Below, piece after piece: positions 8,834-17,763 of a stretch of DNA of 64,000 nucleotides. The position numbers were made by a program, and so were the translations under genes. The stretch's first letter is position 1. The number at the start of each line of letters is the position of its first letter. Origin of the DNA: Azonexus hydrophilus (lineage in GTDB: Bacteria; Pseudomonadota; Gammaproteobacteria; Burkholderiales; Rhodocyclaceae); NCBI RefSeq assembly GCF_001956855.1, contig NZ_MTHD01000001.1:248001-312000 (forward strand), read 5' to 3'. Below the pieces are notes generated by a model that was not told the origin of the DNA, did no database searches, and saw only the letters and a list, made by a program, of their open reading frames with translations.

Positions 8834-9479
8834 GCCGATCGGCCTCTTCGGCGGGACTTTCGATCCGGTACATTTCGGCCATCTCCGGCTGGCTGAGGAG
8901 GCGATTGCCCAGCTCGGCCTCGGTGGCGTGCGCTGGATTCCCGCCGGCAACCCGCCGCATCGCGGCACGCCACAGGTCACCGCCGAACAGCGGCTGGCCA
9001 TGGTGTTGCGGTCGACGGCCGATAATCCGCGTTTTTCGGTCGATCCGGCCGAGGTCGAAGCAACGGCACCGAGCTATACCGTGCATACGCTGGAGCGCCT
9101 GCGCCGCGAACTGGGTTCCGAACAGCCGCTGGTCCTGCTGGTCGGTGCCGATGCCTTTGCCGGATTGACGAGCTGGCATCGCTGGCAGGACATTCTTGCG
9201 CTGACGCACGTGGCGGTCTCGCATCGTCCCGGATTTCCGGTCGAAATCGGCAGCTTGCCGACGGCCCTTGCCGATGCCTATGGCAAGCGCCGGCTGGCCG
9301 ACATCGGCGGCCTGAAAGTCGCACCGGCAGGGCGTATCGTCACTTTTGCGATGACCCAGCTGGCGATCTCGGCGACGCAGATCCGCAAGCTGCTGGCCAA
9401 TCAGCTATCGGCGCGCTATTTGCTGCCGGATAGCGTTCTCGACTATATTTCGTCCCATTCTCTCTACAGAAACCCCTGA
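8826..9479 (+). CDS. nadD: nicotinate-nucleotide adenylyltransferase
   Basis: 217 aa. It makes deamido-NAD from nicotinate mononucleotide and ATP. The nucleotidyltransferase signature GGTFDPVHFGHLRLAEEA is at the N terminus and the C-terminal ISATQIRKLL (SSTxIR-type) motif is present. The start is a TTG at 8826 inside the previous gene; no ATG precedes the signature. The stop shares one base with the rsfS start. Confidence 0.95.
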   Translation: MSEPIGLFGGTFDPVHFGHLRLAEEAIAQLGLGGVRWIPAGNPPHRGTPQVTAEQRLAMVLRSTADNPRFSVDPAEVEATAPSYTVHTLERLRRELGSEQPLVLLVGADAFAGLTSWHRWQDILALTHVAVSHRPGFPVEIGSLPTALADAYGKRRLADIGGLKVAPAGRIVTFAMTQLAISATQIRKLLANQLSARYLLPDSVLDYISSHSLYRNP

Positions 9480-9844
9480 TGGACATACGCAAGCTGCAAA
9501 AAATCGTCGTTTCCGCCCTTGAAGATATCAAGGGCAAGGATATCGAAGTCATCAACACCGCCAAGCTGACCTCGATGTTCGATCGACTGGTCATCGCCAC
9601 CGGCGATTCCAGTCGCCAGGTCAAGGCACTCGCCCAGAACGTCGTCGAGAAGGTCAAGGAAGCCGGCGGCGAGATCATCTCCACCGAAGGCGAGGATGGC
9701 GGCGAATGGGTGCTCGTGGATATCGGCGACATCGTCGTCCATGTCATGCAGCCGGCGGTGCGTACCCACTACAACCTCGAAGAACTGTGGCAGGTGACGC
9801 CTGCCCAACGGCGCAAGATGGCGGAGCCGGCCGCCGGCGAATGA
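9479..9844 (+). CDS. rsfS: ribosome silencing factor RsfS
   Basis: 121 aa. RsfS (DUF143/Iojap) binds uL14 of the large ribosomal subunit and blocks subunit joining in starvation. Diagnostic segments are [31 protein letters not shown] and the C-terminal [14 protein letters not shown]...YNLEELW. It overlaps nadD by 1 bp and rlmH by 4 bp (ATGA), the standard operon layout. Confidence 0.96.
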   Translation: MDIRKLQKIVVSALEDIKGKDIEVINTAKLTSMFDRLVIATGDSSRQVKALAQNVVEKVKEAGGEIISTEGEDGGEWVLVDIGDIVVHVMQPAVRTHYNLEELWQVTPAQRRKMAEPAAGE

Positions 9845-10311
9845 AGCTGGCGATACTCGCCGTCGGCCATCGCCAGCCCGTCTGGGTCAACGATGGTTGC
9901 GCCGAGTACCTGAAGCGCATGCCGCGCGAACTGCCGGCCAGCGTCAGCGAGATCAAGCCCGAACAACGGGGTTCGAAAACCCGCGAGCAATTGCTGGCGG
10001 CGGAGAAGTCGCGCATCCGCGATGCCCTGCCGGGCAGTTGTCGGCTGGTCGTGCTCGATGAAAAGGGCGACGACCTGACCACGCTGAAGCTGGCCAGACG
10101 CCTCGAAGTCTGGATGCAGGACGGCCGCGATGTCGCGCTGCTGATCGGCGGTGCCGACGGCCTCGACGAGGAATTCAAGCAGCAGGCCGACGACCGCCTG
10201 CGCCTGTCCAGCCTGACGCTGCCGCACGGCATGGCGCGGCTGTTGCTGTGCGAGCAGTTGTACCGCGCCGTCAGCGTATTGAAAAACCATCCTTACCACC
10301 GGGAGGGCTGA
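9841..10311 (+). CDS. rlmH: 23S rRNA pseudouridine-1915 N3-methyltransferase
   Basis: 156 aa SPOUT methyltransferase. The SAM-binding knot includes [13 protein letters not shown] and the C terminus is the typical [20 protein letters not shown]...NHPYHR. Start at the ATG overlapping the rsfS stop; a longer frame upstream is an antisense-of-frame artefact. Confidence 0.96.
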   Translation: MKLAILAVGHRQPVWVNDGCAEYLKRMPRELPASVSEIKPEQRGSKTREQLLAAEKSRIRDALPGSCRLVVLDEKGDDLTTLKLARRLEVWMQDGRDVALLIGGADGLDEEFKQQADDRLRLSSLTLPHGMARLLLCEQLYRAVSVLKNHPYHREG

Positions 10312-10895
10312 TGCGCATCTATCTCGCATCCCGCAGTCCGCGCCGGCGCGAACTGCTGCACCAGATCGGCGTCGAATTCGAAACCCTGATCGGCGATGTC
10401 GAAGTCGATGAAACGCCTTTGCCCGGCGAAGATCCGGCGACCTACGTCGAGCGTGTGACGCGGGCCAAGGCCGAGCAGGGCGAACGCATCATCTTTGATC
10501 GCCATCTGATCGTGCATCCGATCCTGGCCGCCGACACGACGCTGGAATTCAATGGTGAGATCATCGGCAAGCCGGTCGACGCGGCCGATGCCGAAGCCAT
10601 CCTGCGCCGGCTCTCTGGCCAGGTGCATCGGGTACTGACCGGTGTTGCGGTCCACGATGCTGGACGCACAGAATTTGTGCTGTCGGTCAGCGAGGTGCGT
10701 TTTCGCGCCATCGACGACGATGAGATCCGGCATTACGTGCTCTCCGGCGAGCCGATGGACAAGGCCGGCGCCTACGGCATCCAGGGGCGGGCCGGACTGT
10801 TCGTCGCCCATATCGCCGGCAGCTACACCGGGATCATGGGCCTGCCGGTGTGCGAAACCGGCGAATTACTGAAAAAATTCGGTTTCCGCTTCTGA
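10311..10895 (+). CDS. maf: Maf-family nucleoside triphosphate pyrophosphatase
   Basis: 194 aa. The N-terminal Maf signature SRSPRRRELL and the catalytic acidic motif AADTTLE identify a dTTP/UTP-type (YhdE-like) house-cleaning pyrophosphatase. It closes the nadD-rsfS-rlmH-maf operon. In many beta- and gammaproteobacteria maf is followed directly by rng; here rng is 37 kb away at 48.2 kb. Confidence 0.94.
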   Translation: MRIYLASRSPRRRELLHQIGVEFETLIGDVEVDETPLPGEDPATYVERVTRAKAEQGERIIFDRHLIVHPILAADTTLEFNGEIIGKPVDAADAEAILRRLSGQVHRVLTGVAVHDAGRTEFVLSVSEVRFRAIDDDEIRHYVLSGEPMDKAGAYGIQGRAGLFVAHIAGSYTGIMGLPVCETGELLKKFGFRF

Positions 10896-10896
10896 C

Positions 10897-11955
10897 TCAG
10901 TCGCTGCGGCGGGCCACTCCCGCGATGTAACGGGCGGCTGTCGTTGCCCCATCCGTTGCCGGGCAGGGTGGAGCGGGCTGCTGCCACAGCGCTGCCAGCG
11001 CGTCCTGCAATTTTCCGGTCGACAGCGTTGCCGCGCTGATTTCCAGCGCCCTGGCGTGTTTGTGCAGCCAGTCAATCAGGCAGTCCTGTTCGGGCCAGTC
11101 CTCGCGGCGCTGGTATAGCACCGGTGTGCCATTGCCGGCAGCTTCGGTGAAGGTGCCGTAACCCGGTTTGGTGAGCACGGCATCGACCGAAGCCAGCAGA
11201 TCGGTGAAGGGCAGGCCAAAGGATTCTCCGGCAATCGCGTCGGGATGCCTGCACTGCCATTCCGCCGGGACCAGCCAGCGAATACCGGGCAGGCGCGGCC
11301 AGTTGTCGATCGACAGACGATGGGCAATGCCGCCCATGCCGATCAGCACGGCCTTGTCGCCGTGCAGGCCAAGTTCATGGCGTGTGCCGCGCGCGGCGAC
11401 CGGCGCGATGGGAACGAGATTGTCGAGCGCCGGCATCGGCATCCCGGGCGTGACGCGCAGGAAGGCATGGGCGCTGCGATAGGCGGCGAGGATCTGAGCG
11501 TGGATCGGCGGTGCCCATGCTTCGCCGGCAAAGACATGCGCGAACAGGTCAGCCCAGTTGAGCGGGCAGATCGCCAGTGCCGGAATGCCGGCCATCCCTG
11601 CCCCGGCCAGCGGCAGATAGGCGACATTGCTCAGCACCACATCCGGCGCCAGTGCGCGCAGGAAATCCGCTTCGTCGGCGACGCGTTGCGGCCACTCGGC
11701 ATGCGCCGCACGATAGGCCGTGGCGCTGGCCTCGCGCTCGATGCGCAGTGCGTCATGCATGGCGAAACCGAAATCGCTGCCGGCTTCGATCAAGGTGAAC
11801 GGCGCTGCGATCCGCTCGCGTAATTTTGCCGCCGGCAGCAGGCTGCGCACGCTCAGGCGCAAGCCGGGTTCGAGCGCGGCCAGCGCGTTGAGGACGGGGG
11901 CGCTGATCGCCAGGTGGCCGAGGCCGTGGGCGGTGATGTCGGCGAAGAGATGCAT
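10897..11955 (-). CDS. GT-B-fold glycosyltransferase-like protein
   Basis: 352 aa, MurG-like two-domain architecture. The N terminus HLFADITAHGLGHLAISAPVLNAL has the glycine-rich loop, and near residue 270 the segment LTKPGYGTFTEAAGNGTPVLYQRRED resembles the UDP-sugar binding C-terminal motif of GT28-type enzymes. It converges with maf with a 1-bp gap and is not part of an obvious operon. The acceptor and donor are unknown. Confidence 0.65.
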   Translation of the reverse strand: MHLFADITAHGLGHLAISAPVLNALAALEPGLRLSVRSLLPAAKLRERIAAPFTLIEAGSDFGFAMHDALRIEREASATAYRAAHAEWPQRVADEADFLRALAPDVVLSNVAYLPLAGAGMAGIPALAICPLNWADLFAHVFAGEAWAPPIHAQILAAYRSAHAFLRVTPGMPMPALDNLVPIAPVAARGTRHELGLHGDKAVLIGMGGIAHRLSIDNWPRLPGIRWLVPAEWQCRHPDAIAGESFGLPFTDLLASVDAVLTKPGYGTFTEAAGNGTPVLYQRREDWPEQDCLIDWLHKHARALEISAATLSTGKLQDALAALWQQPAPPCPATDGATTAARYIAGVARRSD

Positions 11956-12054
11956 GTGTCAGGGAGGCGTCGGCATGAGGATGGTCAATTATCTCGTTGT
12001 CCGGCGCTACCGTTTAATGAAATCATGGCAGCAGTGTTCAATACGGAGATTGCC

Positions 12055-12660
12055 ATGCCTTCAGCCACCGAAGTTTTCACCATCCTGCAATTAGTCGGCG
12101 CCCCGAGCCAACCGTCGAGTCTTGCCGACAGCGTGTTGCTGATCATCGATGCCCAGCGCGAGTATGTCGACGGCAAGCTGGCCCTGCCCGGCATCGAGGC
12201 ATCGCTGGCGGCCGGTGGTCGCTTGCTGGCGCGCGCCCGGGCGGCCGGCACGCCAGTCGTGCATGTGCTGCATCGCGGCGCCGGGCCGATCTTCAATCCG
12301 GCCACGCCTTACCATCAGCCGGCCGAGACTATGCTGCCGCTGGCCGGCGAGGCCATCGTCGAGAAGACGCAGGCTAATGCCTTTGCCGGGACCGGGCTGC
12401 AATCGGTGCTCGAGGCTACGGGCCGGAAAAACCTGATCGTGATCGGCTACATGACGCACAACTGCGTCAGCTCGACGGTGCGTGCCGCCACCGAGCGTGG
12501 CTTTCGCTCGACGGTGGTGGCGGCAGCCAGCGGCACCCGCGCCTTGCCGGACGGTCAGGGCGGCGTGCTGTCGGCCGAAGTGCTGCATGCCGCCAGCCTG
12601 ATCGGCCTGAGCGACACGCAGGCCGTGATTGTCCGGGATGTGGCGGAGATCCCGGACTGA
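12055..12660 (+). CDS. isochorismatase-family cysteine hydrolase
   Basis: 201 aa. The isochorismatase-like triad is visible: Asp in LLIIDAQREYV, Lys in EKTQANAF, and Cys in YMTHNCVSSTVRAA with the usual cis-peptide context. Such enzymes hydrolyse amides or isochorismate; the substrate is not predictable. The start at 12055 is chosen because CGGAG lies 7-8 nt upstream; in-frame upstream codons lack one. It ends 3 bp from the convergent paaF. Confidence 0.85.
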   Translation: MPSATEVFTILQLVGAPSQPSSLADSVLLIIDAQREYVDGKLALPGIEASLAAGGRLLARARAAGTPVVHVLHRGAGPIFNPATPYHQPAETMLPLAGEAIVEKTQANAFAGTGLQSVLEATGRKNLIVIGYMTHNCVSSTVRAATERGFRSTVVAAASGTRALPDGQGGVLSAEVLHAASLIGLSDTQAVIVRDVAEIPD

Positions 12661-12663
12661 GCG

Positions 12664-13437
12664 TCAGCGGTTCTTGAACGCCGGCTTGCGTTTCTCGACG
12701 AAGGCGGCCATGCCTTCCTTCTGGTCTTCGAGGGCGAAGGCCGAATGGAAGACGCGGCGCTCGAACAGCAGGCCTTCGTTGAGCGAGCTTTCGTAAGCGC
12801 GGTTGACCGATTCCTTGATCATCATGATCACCGGCAGCGAATAGCCGGCGATCGTCTGCGCCGCCTTCATCGTTTCTTCCATCAATTGCTCGGCGGCAAT
12901 GACGCGGGCCACCAGGCCGGATTTCTCGGCTTCGGCGGCATCCATCATGCGCGCGGTCAGGCACATGTCCATCGCCTTGGCCTTGCCGATGGCGCGCGGC
13001 AGGCGTTGCGTGCCGCCGGCACCGGGCATGGTACCGAGGCGGATTTCCGGCTGGCCGAACTTGGCGGTATCGGCGGCGAAGATCATGTCGCACATCATCG
13101 CCATTTCGCAGCCGCCACCCAGGGCGAAACCGGCAACCGCAGCGATGACCGGCTTGCGCGTCGTCTTGATGCGCTCCCAGTTGCGGGTGATGAAGTCGGT
13201 TTTGTAGGCGTGCATGTAGTCGAAATCCTTCATGAAGCCGATGTCGGCTCCCGCGGCGAAGGCTTTTTCGTTGCCGGTGATGACGATGCAGCCGATGTTT
13301 TCATCGGCTTCGAAGGCGTCGACCGCAGCAGCGATACCGTCGACGACGTCGTTGTTCAGTGCATTCATCGCTTCCGGGCGATTGATGCGGATCAGACCCA
13401 CCTTGCCGTGGATTTCGGTCAGGACTACCTGGCTCAT
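12664..13437 (-). CDS. paaF: 2,3-dehydroadipyl-CoA hydratase-type enoyl-CoA hydratase
   Basis: 257 aa crotonase. Oxyanion-hole segments AFAAGADIGFM and AGFALGGGCEMAMMCD are intact and both catalytic Glu residues are in place (GGGCE and LGTMPGAGGTQ region), as in ordinary hydratases. It would hydrate 2,3-dehydroadipyl-CoA in the lower phenylacetate pathway. The start at 13437 has GGAG 9 nt upstream. It is the last gene of the leftward paa group, separated from the binding-protein gene by a strong terminator. A generic fatty-acid enoyl-CoA hydratase is the alternative; context favours PaaF. Confidence 0.85.
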   Translation of the reverse strand: MSQVVLTEIHGKVGLIRINRPEAMNALNNDVVDGIAAAVDAFEADENIGCIVITGNEKAFAAGADIGFMKDFDYMHAYKTDFITRNWERIKTTRKPVIAAVAGFALGGGCEMAMMCDMIFAADTAKFGQPEIRLGTMPGAGGTQRLPRAIGKAKAMDMCLTARMMDAAEAEKSGLVARVIAAEQLMEETMKAAQTIAGYSLPVIMMIKESVNRAYESSLNEGLLFERRVFHSAFALEDQKEGMAAFVEKRKPAFKNR

Positions 13438-13451
13438 GCTGTTGTTCTCCA

Positions 13452-13480
13452 AGAAAAAAAAGGCCGCCTTGTGGGCGGCC
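13452..13480 (-). terminator. rho-independent terminator between binding protein and paaF
   Basis: On the minus strand a 7-bp GC stem (GGCCGCC / GGCGGCC) with a 5-nt loop is followed by eight or more T residues. It follows the binding-protein gene and precedes the paaF Shine-Dalgarno, so paaF would depend on read-through or its own promoter. Confidence 0.85.
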
Positions 13481-13507
13481 CAAGTCGAATGTTGGTTGCC
13501 CGACAGC

Positions 13508-14653
13508 TTACTGAACCAGGGTCCAGTCGCCGTTCTTGATTTCGAGCATACGGAAAGCCGTCAGATCGAGGCCCATATGGTCGGTGGCCGACATATTAAC
13601 GATACCACCGGTGCCGACATAGCCTTTGGTTGCTTCGATCGCATCGCGAACCTTGGTCTTGTCGGTGCTGCCGGTACGCTTGATGGCATCGACGGCGATC
13701 ATCAGACCGTCGTAGGCATGTCCACCGAAAGCGGAAACGTCGGTCTTCCAGCGTTCCTGATAGGCATTGGTGTAGTTCGTGACGACAGCTTTCTGCGGAT
13801 CCTTGGCGTCAAGCTTGTCGGCGACCAGCAGCGCGGCGGCCGGCAGGCGGACGCCTTCGGCAGCAGGGCCGGCCAGCTTGATGAACTCCTGCGAAGCGAC
13901 ACCGTGGGCGTGGTACAGCGGCAGGGTGATGCCCAGTTGCTTGTAGTTCTTGGTGGCGATGGCCGGACCCTGGCCCAGACCGAAGATGAACACGCCCTGC
14001 ACACCCGGTGCATTGCGGATCTTGGTCAGCTGCGGGCTTATGTCGGTGTCTTTCGGCCCGTAGGTTTCATTGGCCACCAGCGTGATGCCGTACTTGGCAG
14101 CAACGCCTTCGGTTTCCTTCTTGCCGGACTGGCCGAAACCGGAGGTTTCGGAAAGCAGGGCGACCTTGGTGATGCCGCGCTTCTTCATGTCCTCGAAGAC
14201 CTTTTCGGCGGCCATGCGGTCGGTGTGCGGGGTCTTGAAGACCTGTTTCTTGACCGGCTCGATGATGACGACGGCGCCGGCCAGCGAGATGAAGGGCACG
14301 CCGGCACGTTCGACCAGCGGGACCATCGACATCGTCGAACCGGTGGTGGTGCCGCCGACGATGATGTCGACCTTGTCGTCGTCGATCAGGCGCTTGGCAA
14401 AGCCGTTGGCCTTGTTCGCATCGCTGCCGTCATCGTAATGGACGAACTGGATCTGGCGACCGAGCACGCCGCCCTTCTTGTTGATGTCCTCGACATACAT
14501 CTGGATCGTCTTCAGTTCCGGATCGCCAAGGAAGGCAGCCGGGCCGGTGACGGACAGGACGGAGCCGATCTTGATCGGTTCTGCAGCGATGGTGCCAAAG
14601 GCAGCAAGCGTCAGGGCGGCGCCGGCGACCAGCTTTTTCATGGTTTGCTTCAT
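13508..14653 (-). CDS. branched-chain amino acid-type ABC transporter substrate-binding protein
   Basis: 381 aa with an N-terminal signal peptide (MKQTMKKLVAGAALTLAAFGTIAAEP). The rest is a LivJ-type type I periplasmic binding fold (IKIGSVLSVTGPAAFLG; VDIIVGGTTTG). Such proteins bind aromatic acids as well as branched-chain amino acids. Its place inside the paa operon suggests a phenylacetate-like ligand. The membrane and ATPase parts are not adjacent; LivHMGF at 32.5-36.4 kb are the best partners in the window. AGGAGGAGACAAA-type ribosome binding site just upstream. Confidence 0.9.
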   Translation of the reverse strand: MKQTMKKLVAGAALTLAAFGTIAAEPIKIGSVLSVTGPAAFLGDPELKTIQMYVEDINKKGGVLGRQIQFVHYDDGSDANKANGFAKRLIDDDKVDIIVGGTTTGSTMSMVPLVERAGVPFISLAGAVVIIEPVKKQVFKTPHTDRMAAEKVFEDMKKRGITKVALLSETSGFGQSGKKETEGVAAKYGITLVANETYGPKDTDISPQLTKIRNAPGVQGVFIFGLGQGPAIATKNYKQLGITLPLYHAHGVASQEFIKLAGPAAEGVRLPAAALLVADKLDAKDPQKAVVTNYTNAYQERWKTDVSAFGGHAYDGLMIAVDAIKRTGSTDKTKVRDAIEATKGYVGTGGIVNMSATDHMGLDLTAFRMLEIKNGDWTLVQ

Positions 14654-14724
14654 GGGTTTGTCTCCTCCGTTTGAACTATTTTGTTACGGATTATGGAATG
14701 GATTCTGAAAAAATGAAACACTTT

Positions 14725-15930
14725 TCAGGCCCGCTCGATAATCATGGCAATGCCCTGGCCGACGCCGATGCACATGGTGCAAAGTGCATAACGTCCGCCC
14801 CGGCGCTGGAGCTCGTAGGCGGCGGTGGTGACCAGTCGGGCGCCGCTCATGCCGAGCGGGTGGCCGAGCGCGATCGCGCCGCCGTTGGGGTTTACATGGT
14901 TGGCGTCGTCAGCCAGCCCGAGGTCGCGCAACACGGCCAGCGCCTGGGCGGCGAAGGCTTCGTTGAGTTCGATGACGTCCATGTCGGCAAGGCTGAGGCC
15001 GGTCTGCGCCAGCAGCTTGCGCACCGCGGGAGCGGGGCCGAAACCCATGATGCGCGGTGCAACGCCGGCCGTTGCCATGCCGACGACGCGGGCCAGCGGC
15101 TTCAGGCCGTACTGGGCAGCGGCGGCTTCCGAAGCGATCAGCAGCGCACAGGCGCCGTCATTGACGCCGGAGGCATTGCCGGCAGTAACGGTGAGTTCCG
15201 GGCCGTTCACGCCCTTGAGCTTGGCGAGCTGTTCGAGCGTCGTTTCGGGACGCGGATGTTCGTCGCGGTCGACCACTTTCGGATCGCCTTTTTTCTGGGC
15301 GATGACCACCGGCACCAGCTCGTCGGCGAAACGTCCGGCCGCATCGGCCGCACCCCAGCGTTGCTGCGAGCGGATCGCGAAGGCATCCTGGTCGGCGCGG
15401 CTGATGCCGAATTGCTCGGCGACATTGTCGGCCGTCTGCGGCATCGAATGCGTGTCGTAGAGCTTCTTCATCAGCGGGTTGGCAAAGCGCCAGCCGATGG
15501 TCGTGTCGTAGATCGCGGCATTGCGCGAGAAGGCGGAGTCCGCCTTGCCCATCACGAACGGCGCGCGCGACATGCTTTCGACGCCGCCGGCGAGCATCAG
15601 CGATGTTTCGCCGGCCTTGATCGAGCGTGCGGCAAGGCCGACCGCATCCATGCCTGAGCCGCACAGACGGTTCACCGTCGTGCCCGGCACTTCGATCGGC
15701 AGGCCGGCCAACAGGCCGGACATGCGGGCGACGTTGCGGTTGTCTTCGCCGGCCTGGTTGGCGCAGCCGTAGATGATGTCATCGACGGCCGTCCAGTCGA
15801 CCTGCGGATTGCGTTCCATCAGCGCCTTGAGCGGGATGGCGCCGAGGTCGTCGGCGCGCACGCCACTGAGGGCGCCGCCGTAGCGGCCGATCGGGGTACG
15901 GATGGCGTCGCAGATGAAGGCTTGGGTCAT
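14725..15930 (-). CDS. paaJ: 3-oxoadipyl-CoA / 3-oxo-5,6-dehydrosuberyl-CoA thiolase
   Basis: 401 aa, exactly the PaaJ/PcaF length. Thiolase landmarks: nucleophilic Cys in [12 protein letters not shown] (about residue 90), His in [19 protein letters not shown], and the second Cys in [14 protein letters not shown]. It performs two thiolytic steps in phenylacetyl-CoA degradation, releasing acetyl-CoA and finally succinyl-CoA. The start at 15930 has GAGGAAATC upstream, inside the paaK tail; a longer open frame upstream belongs to a wrong frame of paaK. Confidence 0.93.
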   Translation of the reverse strand: MTQAFICDAIRTPIGRYGGALSGVRADDLGAIPLKALMERNPQVDWTAVDDIIYGCANQAGEDNRNVARMSGLLAGLPIEVPGTTVNRLCGSGMDAVGLAARSIKAGETSLMLAGGVESMSRAPFVMGKADSAFSRNAAIYDTTIGWRFANPLMKKLYDTHSMPQTADNVAEQFGISRADQDAFAIRSQQRWGAADAAGRFADELVPVVIAQKKGDPKVVDRDEHPRPETTLEQLAKLKGVNGPELTVTAGNASGVNDGACALLIASEAAAAQYGLKPLARVVGMATAGVAPRIMGFGPAPAVRKLLAQTGLSLADMDVIELNEAFAAQALAVLRDLGLADDANHVNPNGGAIALGHPLGMSGARLVTTAAYELQRRGGRYALCTMCIGVGQGIAMIIERA

Positions 15931-15940
15931 CGTGATTTCC

Positions 15941-17266
15941 TCAGTCGCGTTTCGGGCGTTCATCCAGTACGCGCTTGGCCTTGCCGACCTGGGTGCGCGG
16001 AATGGCGTCGAATTCCATGACGGTGATCTTGGTCGATACGCCGATGATGGTCTTGATGCGGTGCTGCAGTTCCTTGCTGATCTGCTGGATCTCGCTCTGC
16101 GGCAGCTTGCCGGACAGCTCGCGCTGCACTTCGCAGCGCACTTCGAGGTTGTCCATGTGGCCGTCGCGGGTGACGACGACCTGGTAATTGCCGGCCAGGC
16201 GCTTGTCGCGCAGGATCTGTTCCTCGATCTGGGTCGGGAAGACATTGACGCCGCGGATGATCAGCATGTCGTCGGAACGGCCGGTGATCTTGCCGATGCG
16301 GCGGAAGGAGCGGGAAGTCGGCGGCAGCAGGCGGGTCAGGTCGCGGGTGCGGTAGCGGATGACCGGGAAGGCTTCCTTGGTCAGCGAGGTGAACACCAGT
16401 TCGCCTTCCGAGCCGTCGGGCAGCACTTCGCCGGTTTCCGGGTCGATGATTTCGGGGTAGAAATGGTCTTCCCAGATCACCGGGCCGTCCTTGGTTTCGA
16501 TGCATTCGCAGGCGACGCCGGGGCCCATGACTTCGGTCAGGCCGTAGATGTCGATCGCGTCGATGCCGAGCTTCCTTTCGATTTCGCTGCGCATGCCTTC
16601 GCCCCAGGGTTCGGCACCGAAGATGCCGACCTTGAGCGAGATTTCGTCCGGCTTGATGCCGAGGCGCTCGAACTCTTCGGCAATGACCAGCGAGTAGGAC
16701 GGCGTGACCATGATGATCTCGGGCTTGAAGTCCATGATCTGCTGCACCTGCTTCTCGGTCTGGCCACCCGACATCGGCACGGCGCAGCAGCCAAGGCGTT
16801 CGACGCCGTAGTGGGCGCCGAGGCCGCCGGTGAACATGCCGTAACCGTAGGCGACATGCACCATGTCACCGGCGCGGCCGCCGGCCGCACGAATCGAGCG
16901 GGCGACGACGTCGGCCCAGTTGTTGAGGTCGTTCTGCGTGTAGCCGACCACTACCGACTTGCCGGTCGTGCCGGACGACGCATGCAGGCGGGCGATCTTG
17001 TTGCGCGGCACGGCGAACAGGCCGAACGGGTAGTTGTCGCGCAGGTCGAGCTTGGTCATGAAGGGGAATTTGCCGAGGTCGCTCAGCGTCTTCAGGTCAT
17101 CCGGATGCACGCCCTTTTCCAGGCACTTCTTGCGGTAGGACTCGACGTTGTCGTAGGTGTGGCGGACCGACCATTTCAGGCGCTCCAGCTGCAGCGCCGA
17201 AATTTCGTCGCGGCTGGCGGTTTCGATGGCGTCAAGTTCGCCGGGCAGGGGTTTTCTGCTGGTCAT
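15941..17266 (-). CDS. paaK: phenylacetate-CoA ligase
   Basis: 441 aa. PaaK activates phenylacetate to phenylacetyl-CoA. ATP-binding motif [16 protein letters not shown] near residue 95; [18 protein letters not shown] near 240; hinge and C-terminal [19 protein letters not shown]. The full PaaK C-terminal domain is present ([12 protein letters not shown]...). It is in operon with paaJ (10-bp gap) and paaI (26-bp gap). The ribosome binding site is AGAGGAGACAAACA. Confidence 0.96.
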   Translation of the reverse strand: MTSRKPLPGELDAIETASRDEISALQLERLKWSVRHTYDNVESYRKKCLEKGVHPDDLKTLSDLGKFPFMTKLDLRDNYPFGLFAVPRNKIARLHASSGTTGKSVVVGYTQNDLNNWADVVARSIRAAGGRAGDMVHVAYGYGMFTGGLGAHYGVERLGCCAVPMSGGQTEKQVQQIMDFKPEIIMVTPSYSLVIAEEFERLGIKPDEISLKVGIFGAEPWGEGMRSEIERKLGIDAIDIYGLTEVMGPGVACECIETKDGPVIWEDHFYPEIIDPETGEVLPDGSEGELVFTSLTKEAFPVIRYRTRDLTRLLPPTSRSFRRIGKITGRSDDMLIIRGVNVFPTQIEEQILRDKRLAGNYQVVVTRDGHMDNLEVRCEVQRELSGKLPQSEIQQISKELQHRIKTIIGVSTKITVMEFDAIPRTQVGKAKRVLDERPKRD

Positions 17267-17292
17267 TGTTTGTCTCCTCTCTCGTTATTGGA

Positions 17293-17763
17293 TCAGGCTG
17301 CGTCGGCTGCCTGCAGGCCGGCGATGACCTCACCGCTGATGCGATAGGACTTGCCGCGGAACAGCGCGACGGTCTTGCCGCCGGCGATGCGCACGGTGAT
17401 GTCATAGACGCCGGTGCGCCCGGATGCGGACTGCTCGACCGCATCGGCTTCCAGCAGATCGCCTTCCTTCGCCGGGGCGAGGAAGTCGATGTGGCAGGCC
17501 GAAGCCACGGTGTTCTTGTTGTAACTGTTGCAGGCGTAGGCGAAGGCGGTATCGGCGAGCGTGAAGATCATGCCGCCGTGGCAGATATGGTGGCCATTGA
17601 CCATGCCCGGACGGACCTGCATGGTGACCACGGCCTTGCCGGGTTCGACGCGGATCAGCGTCATGCCCAGCGTGTGGGCATTCCGGTCGCGTGACCACAT
17701 GGCTTCGGCGGTGGCATCGGCCAGGGCCTGGGCTTCTTCGGGAGTGGGTCTGGCTTCAGTCAT
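17293..17763 (-). CDS. paaI: hydroxyphenylacetyl-CoA thioesterase
   Basis: 156-aa hotdog-fold thioesterase. The PaaI active-site stretch GHHICHGGMIFTLADTAFAYACN carries the catalytic Asp. It is thought to rescue CoA from dead-end (hydroxy)phenylacetyl-CoA. The start at 17763 lies within the end of paaH (8-bp overlap), so translation is probably coupled. Confidence 0.94.
   Translation of the reverse strand: MTEARPTPEEAQALADATAEAMWSRDRNAHTLGMTLIRVEPGKAVVTMQVRPGMVNGHHICHGGMIFTLADTAFAYACNSYNKNTVASACHIDFLAPAKEGDLLEADAVEQSASGRTGVYDITVRIAGGKTVALFRGKSYRISGEVIAGLQAADAA

Noticed and set aside
7325..9001. Minus-strand open frame of 558 codons, His/Gln-rich
   Set aside because: Antisense to the two membrane-protein genes; low-complexity composition typical of a shadow frame.
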